Assembly: GCA_021234155.1 (NCBI GenBank)
Contig: JAJEKV010000021.1
Location: 16,257,563-16,321,562 of the forward strand
Source of the DNA: Isoetes taiwanensis
Lineage: Eukaryota > Streptophyta > Lycopodiopsida > Isoetales > Isoetaceae
Direction: 5' to 3'
DNA: 64,000 bases
Part shown: positions 34,551 through 46,626 of the stretch, piece after piece
Position numbering within the stretch: position 1 is the first letter of the stretch
Layout of the letters: each line of letters opens with the position of its first letter
Notes under the pieces: model-generated
The model's input: the letters and a program-made list of their open reading frames with translations, nothing else
Told to the model about the DNA's origin: nothing
Databases searched by the model: none
Made by a program: the position numbers and the translations under genes

Positions 34551-35480
34551 TATTCCTTTGTTTAAGGTCCATACTAGACTAATCTTGTACAGACTAGCTA
34601 GTTTATCCCACCGCCTTGCGGCAGCCAAAGTGGAGGACATATATAGGCTTTTAAGTTCTACCACGTCGGGGATCATCATCGTATAACCCCAATAACCAAC
34701 TCCCAAAGATAAACATACATTAGCAAGGTTTGAACCCATGACCAAATGCACATTTATTTTGGCATTACTAGGCCTATACCAACTCACCACACATCCGTTG
34801 GGCAAAACTTTTGCCTTACATGCACACTTTGTAGGCAGGATTTAATCCCGCCTTAGGAAGTCTAGGTCCTAGGGCAACTCTAGGGCATGGCTTTTTAGCC
34901 TCACCATCCTAGTGCCACCTACCATAGTCCCATTGTTTTTTTATTCCTTTGTTTAAGGTCCATACTAGACTAATCTTGTACAGACTAGCTAGTTTATCCC
35001 ACCGCCTTGCGGCAGCCAAAGTGGAGGACACGTATAGGCTTTTAAGTTCTACCACGTCGGGGATCACCATCGTATAACCCCAATAACCAACTCCCAAAGA
35101 TAAACATATATTGGCAAGGTTTGAACCCATGACCAAATGCACATTTATTTTGGCATTACTAGGCCTATACCAACTCACCACACATCCATTGGGCAAAACT
35201 TTTGCCTTATATGCACACTTTGTAGGCAGGATTTAATCCCGCCTTAGGAAGTCTAGGTCCTAGGGGCAACTCTAGGGCATGGCTTTTTAGCCTCACCATC
35301 CTAGTGCCACCTACCATAGTCCCATTGTTTTTTTATTCCTTTGTTTAAGGTCCATACTAGACTAATCTTGTACAGACTAGCTAGTTTATCCCACCGCCTT
35401 GCGGCAGCCAAAGTGGAGGACACATATAGGCTATTGTATAGTGCCACCTACCATAGTCCCATTGTTGTTTTATTACTTTG
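34551..35480 (-). repeat. Head-to-tail array of a 391-bp tRNA-promoter-like unit
   Basis: Units start at 34551, 34942 and 35334 (period 391-392 bp); the third is partial. Each full unit contains the A-box/B-box-like segment on the minus strand and the AACTTAAAAGCC and CCGCCTTGCGG landmarks. Units are nearly identical, pointing to recent tandem amplification. The third unit is fused to a LINE-A 3' end at about 35485. Confidence 0.85.
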
Positions 35481-35484
35481 TTTA

Positions 35485-35690
35485 AGGACCAGCACAATTT
35501 TAACGTCCACGGAGACCAATAGGTCATGGGACCCATACAATGGGCTAGTACAATCATTACTACTAGGATTAAAAAACCCCTGCCTCGAAAGGTTTTCAAG
35601 GGAAAAACCTTTGCAGTAATGATGATACTAGACAAGCGGAGATAATGACTACTGAGATAATGATAAAGTGAGATAAGAAAAACTATCATT
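35485..35690 (-). mobile_element. LINE-A 3'-end fragment
   Basis: Nearly identical to 61543-61694 and includes the TGGACGTTAAA terminus (read on minus), ATTGGTCTCCG and the GGTTTTTCCC/GAAAACC hairpin-like part. Severely 5'-truncated. Confidence 0.8.
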
Positions 35691-36452
35691 TGATGTTCGA
35701 GCGATTCGGACTTGGTAGGTTAGGACAATCAAGACGGAATAGTGACTATGATTCCAATATCTCAATAAATGTGAATGTGTAAGAGGCATCAAATTATGGA
35801 AAGGATAGTGCAGCCACCAGTGTTGTCATCAGTGTTACAATTTTTAGCACCCTTCTATTCAACACTCAGCACGATTCATTCACGGTAACTACAAGCATGA
35901 CTTGAACAGCAATTTTTGAATTTCCTGAATGAGAATGGATCATATGCAGAATAATGTAAATACGTATTTTACTCATAAATCATGGTCGTACGAATGATTC
36001 TTATATGACGTTGTAATGTGGGCTCACAAAAATGTAGTGACACCCTTCTGCAAAATGAGCTCATGGAAATGTTGTAATGTGGGCCCATGGAAATGTTGTA
36101 ATGTGGGCTACATGCAGTCAATTAGCTAATAAATGTGGGGTCAACAAAAAAGATGCCATCAATTTGCATGTTTTGAAAAAGCCCAATAGCCTCTTTTCCA
36201 TAACCATGATAATACATTTGACACAAACACCTTAGGCTATTCCTGTACTTCCACATTTTCATCCATATTCAGAAAAGCATTCATAACCACTAGATCAGAT
36301 TCAAAATAAGTACCTTAATGGAAGCATGCAACTCTGAATTTGGTTATTGCAGATAGATTTGCACAAGCACCCTATGTAACATTTTAGCCCATTACATCTG
36401 TAGTTGCATGAAGACATGGCTCCATGGTATAAATTAGTGGCTATTCTTCGCC
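35691..36452. other. AT-rich spacer
   Basis: No gene. A 22-bp unit (ATGGAAATGTTGTAATGTGGGC) is duplicated at about 36063-36110. Confidence 0.45.
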
Positions 36453-36770
36453 ATTTGGCTAAACTTTGGGCTTGACCATTAGGGTTTTGGCGATTTTTAA
36501 TAGGATAAAAATCTCAAAAAATAAAGAACTTTAGCCAAACCTAAATGAGGTTCTTCAAATTTTTTGAAAGATTCGCCAAAGTATCTACAATTTTTCAAGG
36601 TAGTTTGCTTACTTTAGCCAGATTTTACTAGTTTTAGTTCAATTTTTTCACAAATTCCAATAAAACTCCAAAACTCTTGTAAATATGGCTAAAGTTTTGG
36701 TTTTTCTTTCTAGAAACTTTAGCCAAAGTATGGTTAGAAATTAGAGGAATTCCATGCAAGTATAGCCAAA
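36453..36770. repeat. Possible MITE with AGCCAAA-type ends
   Basis: Left end TTTGGCTAAACTTTG and right end ...AGTATAGCCAAA are imperfect inverted repeats about 310 bp apart. Each is flanked by CCA. Further AGCCAAA copies occur inside. The interior is AT-rich and non-coding. Confidence 0.4.
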
Positions 36771-36926
36771 CCAAGTTCATGGTTTACAATTTAAAATTTC
36801 TTAATTTATACCCTGCGGGCTCTAAGACTAGAGCAGATAACAGATATGGTAATGTAGGTAATCCTATCTGGCACTACATATCCAAGTTGTTCCAAGAAAT
36901 TGTATTGTATCCATATTTATTATTCT

Positions 36927-37700
36927 CTAAAATGCATCCAATGTATTTTCTGGACTGCTACATTGCTCATACATATGCTCAATGGTATTCTCAATAATGA
37001 CATTTGTAATAAACCCACCAGCTATTGCATGTGCATGCATTAGCCTAACCATCAGAAGAATTGCTAACTTTGCACATGAATCAAAATCGCCCACAAAACT
37101 GATCTTGCTGAGCAAATATCTTCTAACTGCATTTGACGGGAAACGATGGAAAGCCTCTTCAGCATGACCATTTTTTGTATATATAAAGTCTCTCGCTGCA
37201 TTTTACAGAAATGCCGTTTTGAACATTTGCCATACATGTTCAGAAGGCTAGTCCCATAGTAAGATTCATCTGGCTTCTCCACTTTTAGGAATACAAGCAT
37301 GAATTACTTGCTGTTAAAGAAATTCAAAATTTTAAGACATGCATGGAGTAGGTTGGTGAAGAGGATTTTATCAGGTACCAAGTCTTCTAGCGGCATTAAC
37401 TGGAAATAATGCAGTACTGCAATGAATCACATTACCATAAGCTGATATCATGTTACTCTAAGAGATTATGTTGTGGTCCAGCATATTGTAGGTTGTTTTC
37501 TCAGCATCTTCTAATGGCTCACATTTTTTATGGGCATTAAGCATTGCATCCAGATGGTTGATTTAAACCTACCAGACAAGATGAACAAAGGCAATCACTT
37601 ACCATCCAATATGGAACATACATCAAACAAGCTCAAGAATGTAACAATGTCTGGCATCATATTTTCTTGTGCTAAGTTAAAGGAATTGATATATTCGTTC
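36927..37700 (-). pseudogene. PLS-type PPR pseudogene
   Basis: On the minus strand, in changing frames, occur MMPDIVTFLSLFDVCSILDG (about 37660-37603), DESYYGTSLLNMYGKC, an EEAFHRF-type repeat end, and DSCAKLAILLMVRLMHAHAI followed by GGFITNVIIENTIEHMYEQC. These are diverged P/L/S repeats of organelle RNA-editing or processing factors. A donor-like ATG|GTAAGT near 37600 is probably fortuitous or lies in a decayed intron. Frameshifts make it non-functional. Confidence 0.65.
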
Positions 37701-37859
37701 TGCCAGCAGCATAAGATAGAAGCAATGTACAAGTACAAAGGAGCCCATGATATTTACGATCATTGTGGTTGTAGATTTCGAGGCAGTTTGAAGTTGCCCA
37801 ACCCACAAGTCATTATGTTGCCATTTTACAATTGTAGGTTAAAGTGGTAGCAAAATGGA

Positions 37860-39130
37860 CTGAAAAAATGTTAGCTCACATTCTTCATAATCTGCAGCTC
37901 ATGAATGAAACAAACCTTGAGCCACGGTTTGTATCTAATCGTGTTTGCTCCATCTAAGAGAGTCATTACAACAATAGAAGCAGTTTGACCTTTGCTTTGA
38001 AGATCAGATGCCTCATCCAAGGTTAGGTTTTCCCAACGACATTTGTGCACCTATAAATAAATAGAAGTATAGTTTATTTCGTAGTTGTCATTGTGTTAGA
38101 CTATCTCATTGTGGACTATATTACTACCATTATACAAATTTGTGTTGTCACCCCTTTCCAGACCATACATATTGTATGACAGTAGCACAATTATATGTCC
38201 ATGGCCAATTGGTCTATGTGGATGTGAAATATTATATTTTTTTTCAGACCACATTACCAATTTCAGACCACGTGATCCCCACGCCACACACCACACTCTC
38301 GCGTCGCATTTCACATTCAAACTATGTAGAACCTATGAATAAATTCTAAATCATGAATCTAACTATTCTTTTCTAGAGGTTTCATGGTGGCTATCTCGAG
38401 CTTAACATTAAAACTTGGATGTTTGAGATATTGAAGTCATGTTTCGTAGCGAAGTTGAAGGACTTCAACTCCTCCGGTCAATGTATTATCATGTCATCAT
38501 CCAAATGCTAGAGGATGGATTTAATGGAATGAGAAGCACAGATGTCATAGACGCTAGCGGTCATAGATGTCGCAATCGCAAGTAGTTTTTTTTGCTTCCA
38601 ACTTTCCCATTCCTTAGGGGAACAGAAAGCAGGGGCGGGGGCGGGGCTCCATGACTGGCGGGTAAGTCCAATGGAGCAACATAACCATATGGTTGGCTCA
38701 TCACACATGCTTTTCAATTGCAATATACACATTAATAAGCACCCTTGATATGAACCTCTTGGGTTAGTGCAAACATTAGAATGTTGAAATAAGCAACACA
38801 TGTCAATAACCACCTTTCATATCAATCTGCTAATGCTTGTCCCCTCGTGGTGTCAGTGGGCGTCAAAACTTTCTTCTATCCATCTATTTGGCATTGCTGG
38901 GCATTTACATAAACAATCACAGGCAATGTCGACTTGCAATTGTTGATCTGGAGAGTTAACAGGGGATTTGGCCGCAGGGATGGAGATGGAGGCACACTTG
39001 TCGATGGGAGGAGATGCAATCGGTTGTTTTTCCCGTCTTATGAATGAAGGAGTAAGGATGAAGGCGGTCAATGGCTGGGTCGGATTTGAGCTCCATTGTT
39101 TGAAGACGGTCTTTAGTTCTACACGAACCA
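37860..39130. other. No supported gene
   Basis: A minus-strand open stretch at 38853-39131 begins just upstream of the PPR gene in divergent orientation, but it has no recognisable domain. Confidence 0.35.
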
Positions 39131-39468
39131 TGGTAAACTGGCATTAACAACCTTCTTGTATTGCCTCCCTGATTCCAATGCTGAGAGTATAACGTGCCCT
39201 AAGTTTAAGTGGTTATGCAAGCAAATCAGATTTTGATTGTATTATCCTTTCAAGTTCTTAAAGGTTGACTCATCAAACTGTTATTATAATGTGTATACTG
39301 ATTATAATGTCTCGTACATTTTTTCAATCAGGAACCAGATTTAGTGGAAACTGCTTTGACTTAGGGAACATGGAACCGAAGCAGTCGAAGTCATGGTTCG
39401 TTTTGTAAAGTATTATTCTTGAGAGTTTAGTACATGGAGCTGTTTTAACTTGGACATAGCAGGTTTCA

Positions 39469-41100
39469 ATGGATAAGGCCCTTAAGACAGCAGAAATTTT
39501 GCAGCAGCGAGGAATTCCTATATCCAGGCAATATGCCTACAGCCTTTTACGGGACTCTACAAAATCACAAGACCTGGAGCATTGTAGGAGGCTGCAGTTT
39601 TTATTGGTTCAGAGTGGACTCGATTCAATTTCTGTTATGGGTAACCACCTTATTCGCCTCTTTGGTGCATGTGGATGCTTAATTGAAACAAATCAAGTAT
39701 TTAATGAAATTGTAAAACCTTGTGAACATACATGGGTTGGAATTATTGCAGCTTATGCAAAGCTTGGGCAAGGTAACAGGGCAATTTCATTGTATTGTAG
39801 AATGCTTGAATTAGGTCTGTCAAGCAATACCTACATCTACGTGGTTACCTTGCAAGCATGCACTGCAAGAGCAAATTTCATCACTGGAAGGTATGTACAT
39901 GGGCACATCATCAATAGTGGCATGCAATCTGATATTATTGTAGGGAATACACTGATAGATATGTATGCCAAACGTGGTAGCTTGTCAGAAGCGTGTGCAG
40001 TCTTTGATACTTCACATAATCGAGATGTTGTCTCATATGCGGTGATGATGGCTGGATATGTGCATCATGGCAAACATGATCTTGCTTTAGAAGCTTTCTG
40101 CCATATGCAGAATCAGGGGATCAAGCCAAACAGCAGTGCATTTTCAAGTGCCTTGAAAGCTTGTGGCAGTATTGGGGGATTAGAGCAGATGAGGTGTATC
40201 CATGAGCAGATTATTGGAAGTGGGCTTCAATTGGACGTCGTGGTAGGAAGCACCCTTATTGATATGTATAGTAAGTGTGGAAGTTTGGATGATGCAGACA
40301 ATGTTTTTAATACATTATCAGTTCGAAATGTGGTAGCTTGGGGTGCAATAATTGCTGGATATGTGCAACATGGTGAAGGCATAGTTGCCATTCACTTGTT
40401 TGATTCCATGAAGCAGGAAGGAGTACAGCCCAATGAAGTAACATTGTCAAGCACGTTAAGGGGTTGTGGTATTATCGGGGTCCTAGAACAGGGTAGACTC
40501 GTTCATGAGGAGATCATTGAGGGTGGTTTTCAATCAGATATTGTCCTAGGCAACACCCTCATTGACATGTATGCTAAATGTGGAAATATGGAGGAAGCTC
40601 AGAAGGTCTTTTATCAATTGCCAAATTGGGATGTAGCCTCATGGAACGCCATGATTTCTGGATATGCCCAGCTTGGCAATGCCAGAATGGCTGTCCAGTA
40701 TTTTGATCTGATGCAATATTGTGATTTTAAACCAGATCAGATTACTTTTACTGCTCTCCTCAGTGCCTGCAGTTGCGCAGGCTTAACAAATGAAGGCCTT
40801 GTGTATTTTAAATTGATGCTTAAATATCATGGAATAACACGAAATGTATTTCATTATAATTGCATGGTCGATCTTTTGGGCCGTGCAGGATGTTTCAAAG
40901 AAGCAGAAGATGTGTTGCAGGGCCAACCAACTCTTTGTGGCTGGACATCGTTGCTTAATTCCTGCAGAATGCATGGTAACAAAGACTTTGGGAAATTGTG
41001 TTTCACTGAGATTATCCACCTAGATTCTTATTGTGTGGCAGGATATATGCTCATATCAGATATTTACCGAATTGGAGCAAAGGAAAGCACTTTAATATAA
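39469..41100 (+). CDS. PLS-subfamily PPR protein, 543 residues
   Basis: An uninterrupted ORF of tandem 31-36-residue PPR motifs. Examples are GNTLIDMYAKRGSLSEACAV, GSTLIDMYSKCGSLDDADNV and GNTLIDMYAKCGNMEEAQKV, alternating with WGAIIAGYVQHGEG-type and VTLSSTLRGCG-type motifs. It ends in an E-like region (GWTSLLNSCRMHGN ... YMLISDIYR). Such proteins bind organellar transcripts base by base and take part in C/U editing, splicing or stabilisation. The E region is cut short by the stop at 41098-41100 and there is no DYW deaminase domain, so any editing role would need a partner. No transit peptide is evident at the N-terminus, and the ATG follows an acceptor-like CATAGCAG at about 39458-39465, so a targeting exon may lie upstream. 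Clean frame and motif register suggest a recent or functional gene. Confidence 0.85.
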   Translation: MDKALKTAEILQQRGIPISRQYAYSLLRDSTKSQDLEHCRRLQFLLVQSGLDSISVMGNHLIRLFGACGCLIETNQVFNEIVKPCEHTWVGIIAAYAKLGQGNRAISLYCRMLELGLSSNTYIYVVTLQACTARANFITGRYVHGHIINSGMQSDIIVGNTLIDMYAKRGSLSEACAVFDTSHNRDVVSYAVMMAGYVHHGKHDLALEAFCHMQNQGIKPNSSAFSSALKACGSIGGLEQMRCIHEQIIGSGLQLDVVVGSTLIDMYSKCGSLDDADNVFNTLSVRNVVAWGAIIAGYVQHGEGIVAIHLFDSMKQEGVQPNEVTLSSTLRGCGIIGVLEQGRLVHEEIIEGGFQSDIVLGNTLIDMYAKCGNMEEAQKVFYQLPNWDVASWNAMISGYAQLGNARMAVQYFDLMQYCDFKPDQITFTALLSACSCAGLTNEGLVYFKLMLKYHGITRNVFHYNCMVDLLGRAGCFKEAEDVLQGQPTLCGWTSLLNSCRMHGNKDFGKLCFTEIIHLDSYCVAGYMLISDIYRIGAKESTLI

Positions 41101-41875
41101 TACACGAAAAACTATCTCTGCCTGAATCTTCATAGGTTGAAACAGAGAAAGCATTGCATCTCAAAAAGCTTAGATGCATCATGGATAGGTTGTTAACTGA
41201 ATTTGCATATTTCTGAAAGCAATTCTCTTAATACTGCAAAGAGATGCAGATTATAACGCGAACTAGGAAAACTGAATCTCTTATGTCTCCATTTGCCACG
41301 TATTAGAGGTACATACATTATTGGCTTCTTTATTGCCTCAATATTGTAAATTTGTGACTAATGGATGAAGGTTTTTCTTTCAATCGTCCTTATGCTTGGA
41401 TGGATCACTACAACAAGTTGTCCGAGGCAGCAAGTATTAAAAAAGCGTTTCAGATTGTAAGTCTACAGATCATTATCTAAGTTACCTTCAAGCAGTGTTG
41501 CCTCTATACCACATGTATGGTTTACAAAACTATGCTAACAAATATATGATTCCATGGCTTCCACCATTATTATTAATATAAGTATATATACATCATGTGA
41601 GAGATTGTTTATGCCTAAGCACATAAGTCCAGTTGTGCATAAGCCAGAATAATTTTTTCCAAAGGACTATGGTTGTATATAAGGGATCTGAAGGCAAATG
41701 AAACCTTTGGTAAGATAGCTTCAAATATTGTTCTACATACAGCTTTGGATAAGCTACAGGCTCAGATCCACTATCTGCCATCAGTAGTCCTTGCCAAGAC
41801 TGAAACAATCCAGTCCCACACCACTATCATGGGGACATCCGTTCAGTTGCATTTGGAAAGCAGGTACAGCTTTTG
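41101..41875 (+). other. 3' flank of the PPR gene
   Basis: No gene seen; AT-rich sequence, possibly 3' UTR, then the start of a LINE relic. Confidence 0.4.
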
Positions 41876-42635
41876 CAGTTAGTGCTAGAGTCAACATGTC
41901 ACATTGGTGTCCTGCCAACAGCGTCTACAATGCCTATCACAGTGCCTGCGCATTTTGGCAAGGTAGACATGTCCATACAGACTTTGACTGCAGAATCTGG
42001 CCAGGCAGAGATCCCCACTTCAGAACCTCGCAGGTCACCGGAGGACGATCGCACACTAGCCCTGAACTCGCATCTTGTTGATATTGAGGAGATAAGTGGT
42101 TGTTCTGCTTTTTACATTGGGGGAGCATTTTTTACAGAGTTTATGCACATACAGGCAGATGGTATCAACTCGGCACAACAGGTTTGGGCAGCACGACCTT
42201 ACCGCTCCTGACACCTCTTAGTCCATTTTCGTGATGCCATTTCAAGGATGCATATCTTGAGGTATGGCGATCACCTAAAACGGACCACATTCTCCGTCCA
42301 AGAGGATCTCACTCCAGCAGAGCTCTGCAAAAGGAAAAAAGAATTATGTTGGGTGTGCGAGGCTCGCTTGCATTGAAAGTGAGTAGTGTATAGAGGAGGA
42401 CAAGCTCTTATCAGGGATCAGTAGCCCACTGATCCCTGGATAGTTTTTGCATAGCTTGACCTTCCTTATTTTTATTTGTTGTTTTTCATTGTGTTTTGTG
42501 AAGGAGTTTACTCCCCTAGTTTCATTTGGGCTTAGGCCTTTTATATGTACTCGTCCCATGGCCCGAGTGGGTCTGTCATGGACGTAAAAATTCATCTCTT
42601 ATCTTATCTTATCTTATCTTATCTTATCTTATCCC
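41876..42635 (+). mobile_element. Second ORF1-only L1-type element with (TTATC)n tail
   Basis: Frame-broken ORF1 C-terminal domain (HLLVHFRDAISRMHILRYG, then TTFSVQEDLTPAELCKRKKE and VVYRGGQALI), homologous to 9.9-10.3 kb. A 3' UTR ends in GGACGTAAAAATTCATC and a (TTATC)n tail (about 42594-42632). Stops occur within the ORF (for example near 42210 and 42375). No reverse transcriptase lies between ORF1 and the tail. Confidence 0.65.
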
Positions 42636-42880
42636 AAATTTTTAACCTAATTCCTGTCCATCCCAATCTGTGCGAAGAACGTTTTTGAGTCCCCATTTAG
42701 GATTCTAGGCATCCAAAACGTCCTTTGAGCAACATCTATGTTTTGTCCTAAATTTCTACCCTCATTTGTGGCTGCTCCAAAATGTTGTGGGAAGGACGTT
42801 TTTGAGCCCCCCTTTTAGATTATAAGCATCCAAAATGTCCCTTGAGCAACATCTCTGCGTTCCCCTGAATTTCTGCCTTG
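42636..42880 (+). repeat. Tandem duplication with about 119-bp period
   Basis: ACGTTTTTGAG...GCATCCAAAA...TTGAGCAACATCT occurs twice, starting at about 42675 and 42794, with roughly 80% similarity by eye. Confidence 0.65.
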
Positions 42881-43011
42881 GCACGATCCTGGAATCCGCA
42901 ACCAATCATGACAATTCTTGTGGCCCCCTCTTCCAATCCTAATTTGGATAGAGATACCCATCAAACCCTGGCTCAAGCCCAGACCAAGTCACACTTATAG
43001 TTTGACGGCAC

Positions 43012-43148
43012 CTTGTATGATAACCTCTAGGAGGACCACACAGATGAACGACCTAGACCAGATAGTAAAGGCAAGAAACCCTTGTATGATAACCTCTAGG
43101 AGGACCACACAGATGAACGACCCAGACCAAATAGTAAAGGCAAGAAAG
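43012..43148 (+). repeat. 69-bp tandem duplication
   Basis: CTTGTATGATAACCTCTAGG... is repeated at 43012 and 43081. The period is 23 codons, so an ORF1-type frame would stay open. Confidence 0.85.
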
Positions 43149-46020
43149 AAGCCTCTTCCATGAGAAAGGAGGCTCACGCTTAGGTACAATCGACAAACCT
43201 AGCTCGACAGGCTGATGCTTGTTGCTCGGATCTGACAGCACACCAGGCATGTACGGAGAGATGGAGACAAATCCAAATGATGATTAAAAGTACCACCATT
43301 CGGATTGCAGGCCTAGCAGAAGAGAAACAATCCTCAGTATCCCTGGTGCTCAATAGGCAACTGGCTACAGAGAAATAACATGCGGCATGCGGCAGGAATG
43401 GAGGCCCACATATAACAACTGAAGGAAAGCATCCACTTGGTACAGTTTGAAAGATAGCAGGATAAGCTGAGCCTTGCTGGTAATACAGGCCTGCCTAGAT
43501 ACCCTGCCTAGATCCACCAGTGTTAATGCCATGGCACATGGCAGAGAGCGTGAGCAGGAGATGACTGCTGCTATCTCCCACCTTTGATCAGAGGCCGAGG
43601 AGATCACCACCATTCAGAGGATGGTCCATGCATCCGCCAGAGAAAGCCAGTCGTAGCATCAGGCCCTTCAAAGTAAGGGCAATGCGATCACAAAAACCTC
43701 AACAACAATGGATACTGTAGTTACCTGCCAGCTACGGAGGTTGGAGCATAGCTCTACTACTCTAGAATTCGATGTGCATGAGTTATGGGCAGCTGTTGCT
43801 CAGCAAGGTAAGGGCATCCATGCAGATGCACATGAGAAACTGAAGCAGTGCATAGCAAGGCAGTCCAGCACGTGCTGAGCTCCTGACTTCAGAAGGGGGA
43901 GACCACCCCACATGCTTTGGCAGCCTGATATATTCAAACGTCTACGTGACACCAGCTTAGACAGGAAATTGTTGCACCGTCATATCGACCCATGTCCCCA
44001 TACCTTCAATGCCAACTACGGCCCACACCTCCCAGACAGTAGACAGCACCTGCCGAGATGCTCAAACTAATATGAGGATCAAAGAGCAACAAGAGCTGAG
44101 ACAAAGGAGCCATAATGCCATAGCTCGTGGGTTGCCGGAAAAAGCAGGAGAAAACCTCATTAAGCGCCTCCAGACTCTGGTCCTCTCCCATATGACGTTC
44201 CAAGCACCCATAGACATTATTAGGGCAAGACTCCGTGGCGTTCAGTACCCTGACTGCCCACGTGTTGTCACATTCACAATCACCGATGGGCTGGTACAAG
44301 GAGCTATATTATATTAGGGCAAACAGTTGAAGGGGTCCTCCCTATATGTCGACCAAGATCTCAACCCGATCACGTAGGAACATTCACTTCTAAGGGGGCT
44401 GCAAAACTGATCCAAGACAAGACGTGGATCTTGAGACCGGCAACCCTTGAGTTCATACTGCATCATGCTACTGCAATCCCCTCAAGGCCCTTTTGCCGAA
44501 GCCCCTACTACTGCTGCCACTGCTGTCCCTGTTCATGTTCCTGCTTCAGCCACTTCTCCTGCTCCTGCTACCTCTTCGGCTTCTGCCATGTGCTATATAT
44601 TGCCTCTGCAGTCACTTAGATGTGGATATGCTGGATCCCTATGTTGATTTATATGATGATATACAGCAGCACAGGGAGTTGGGCGAGGCCATGCTTCTTG
44701 GAAACTTCAATGCATATATGGTGTCAGAGCCCACAAAAGTTGATCCCCTTGGCAAAAGATAGTTGCAGCTATGCCCTGCAGAGGTGGCTTGGCCACGGGC
44801 ATCAGATGACAACCAAATTATGTGCTATGGTAGCAATTTCTCTTGCTATGCAATATCTTTGATTTGGTAATTTGCAATGGACTGGCTTAATGGTCATCCT
44901 CTTGCAGGTACACTTGCAAGCAGGAGAACTAGGGGGCCGCTCCGGTGTCGTGGATTACGTATTGATGGCAGAGCATGATTTGTATCTGCATCTGCTTATA
45001 TGTTTTCATGTTGGGACAAACAATAGAGACGAAGAAGTGGATTCTGACCACTAACCCCTTTTCTTACAAGTGGATTGGCTGCCTGCTTGCATGCCTATTG
45101 CCTCAACATCCTAAGTGCCTCAACTGCACGACTTGAATTATGACCATGCACAGGCATGTGCTTAGATGGTGGGATGTGACCTAAAGGGAATACTGCAGCT
45201 CCACACGTTACAGCAACAAACTGTTCAGTTAACCAATGTAATTATGATGGCAGCTGATAGATGTTTTGGGTGAAGACAGTCACATAGGCCTTTGGGAGCT
45301 TCAACATTCCTTCGCAATCAGTAGTTTGATGATGAATGTAGGGAGCTGAAATGCTGGATGTGACATGTCACTAACCTCGCCTTTGCACCCAGCTGCAATC
45401 AGGCATTACTGTACTTTTCTCAAGGGAAAGAAAGCCAGGTGCATTGTGGAACATAAGCAACAAATATTCTATCTCCTAGAGCATCATCCTAGGACACTTT
45501 AGTGAAGGATATTGAACAAGTCTATACAATCTGTGGGAACATCACATCGAAGCAATGTACAGTACTTACAACAACTTTACGATCTGCTTGGGGTTCCAAC
45601 AGCAATATCCCCACATATGGGCTCAGCAGTAGTCATTAGAGAAGCAGATGTCACCGCAAGTTTATGGCACCTCGCGAATGGCAAGGCAGTAGCTTTAGAT
45701 GGCATGCAGGCAGAGATGCTCAAATGGATCGGGCCTCCAATGGTGCCCATCCTAACAGCATTGCTCAATAAGGCACTGCAAGAGGGCTTTCCCCCACAAT
45801 GGAGCAGATTAATATACAAAGTAGGTGATCCTCATTGCTCAACCAATTATTGCACCATCATGATCAGCTTGCTCTTTGCAAAGCTACTAGCCAGAATTCT
45901 AGTGCAATAATTGACGATATGGACAAAGGAAGCAGAGATGCATGCTCTCACATTGATGGGGTTCTAGCCATGCCACTCTACCATTGATCATATCTTCACT
46001 CTGTGAACCCTAGTTGAAGA
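43149..46020 (+). pseudogene. LINE-A copy with ORF1, endonuclease and start of reverse transcriptase
   Basis: Frame-broken but collinear. ORF1: NAIARGLPEKAGENLIKRLQ and RVVTFTITDGLVQGAIL (44115-44315), then LKGSSLYVDQDLNP (about 44330-44372), the L1-type RNA-binding and C-terminal domains. ORF2: AMLLGNFNAYM (about 44690-44720, a diverged endonuclease GDFNA box), VVDYVLM and SDH (about 44950-45052), then LANGKAVALDGMQAEMLKW (about 45675-45730) and FPPQWSRLIYKVGDP (about 45790-45834). The copy ends near 46020 before the catalytic reverse transcriptase boxes. It abuts the minus-strand LTR-element ORFs. Confidence 0.7.
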
Positions 46021-46092
46021 TAGTAGAAATGTTACATTTAACATGATGTTTGAATGAACAAAAGAAAGTGGAATTTTGTTTACGCAAGATGT

Positions 46093-46460
46093 TTATACAT
46101 AAGTATAGTCAGTTGGAGATGTGAATAGATTCAGTATGGAATGAAGGGTACTATCCCTTACTGACCACATCAGATTATACTTGTGCCAAGCCTGGAGGAT
46201 GATATCCTGGTACTCCATGGTCGGGCTTATGATCAAGAGATTGAACAAATTGTTCATTGCTCGATATAGTTTCCAAAAGTGGTCGTCCACATCGAAGAGT
46301 GCTTCCTCGTATGTATTATCCCAATAGGACCAACTCCTTCGCATGGTGCATCGTAAGTTGTGAACGGCTTTATCCCAAAGAAGTGTGACAATTTTCCATC
46401 CTTTAGTGGTGTAGCGGGGTATATTTGTCCCTGTAATAGACCCCGCAGTAGATGCAAATC
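46093..46460 (-). pseudogene. Unrecognised protein P3 of the LTR element
   Basis: Minus-strand frames give SYWDNTYEEALFDVDDHFWK, MNNLFNLLIISPTMEYQDII and QAWHKYNLMWSVRDSTLH, which looks like genuine former coding sequence (aromatic-rich, no low complexity). An upstream piece (YPATPLKDGKLSHFFGIKPF) lies in another frame. No known family is recognised. Confidence 0.35.
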
Positions 46461-46626
46461 AATGACTTATAATCTACGCACAAGGGATTCATCAAAAGAG
46501 AGACAATCAATATAATAATAGCAAAATTGTATTAAAAATGGCATACAAGTGCCTGTGTAATTAATACATATATATTGTAATGGTCGAGGACGATACACTA
46601 TAACCAAAAGAAACTATATTCAGGAG

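Noticed and set aside
38109-38349. Overlapping ORFs of about 70-77 codons on both strands
   Set aside because: Mutual shadows without any coding signature.
38853-39131. 93-codon minus-strand ORF divergent from the PPR gene
   Set aside because: No domain, no splice-supported extension and unremarkable composition; cannot be told from chance.
44431-44762. Pro/Ala/Ser-rich ORFs in three frames
   Set aside because: They arise from a (GCT/CCT)-rich stretch between LINE ORF1 and ORF2; only the endonuclease frame has motifs.
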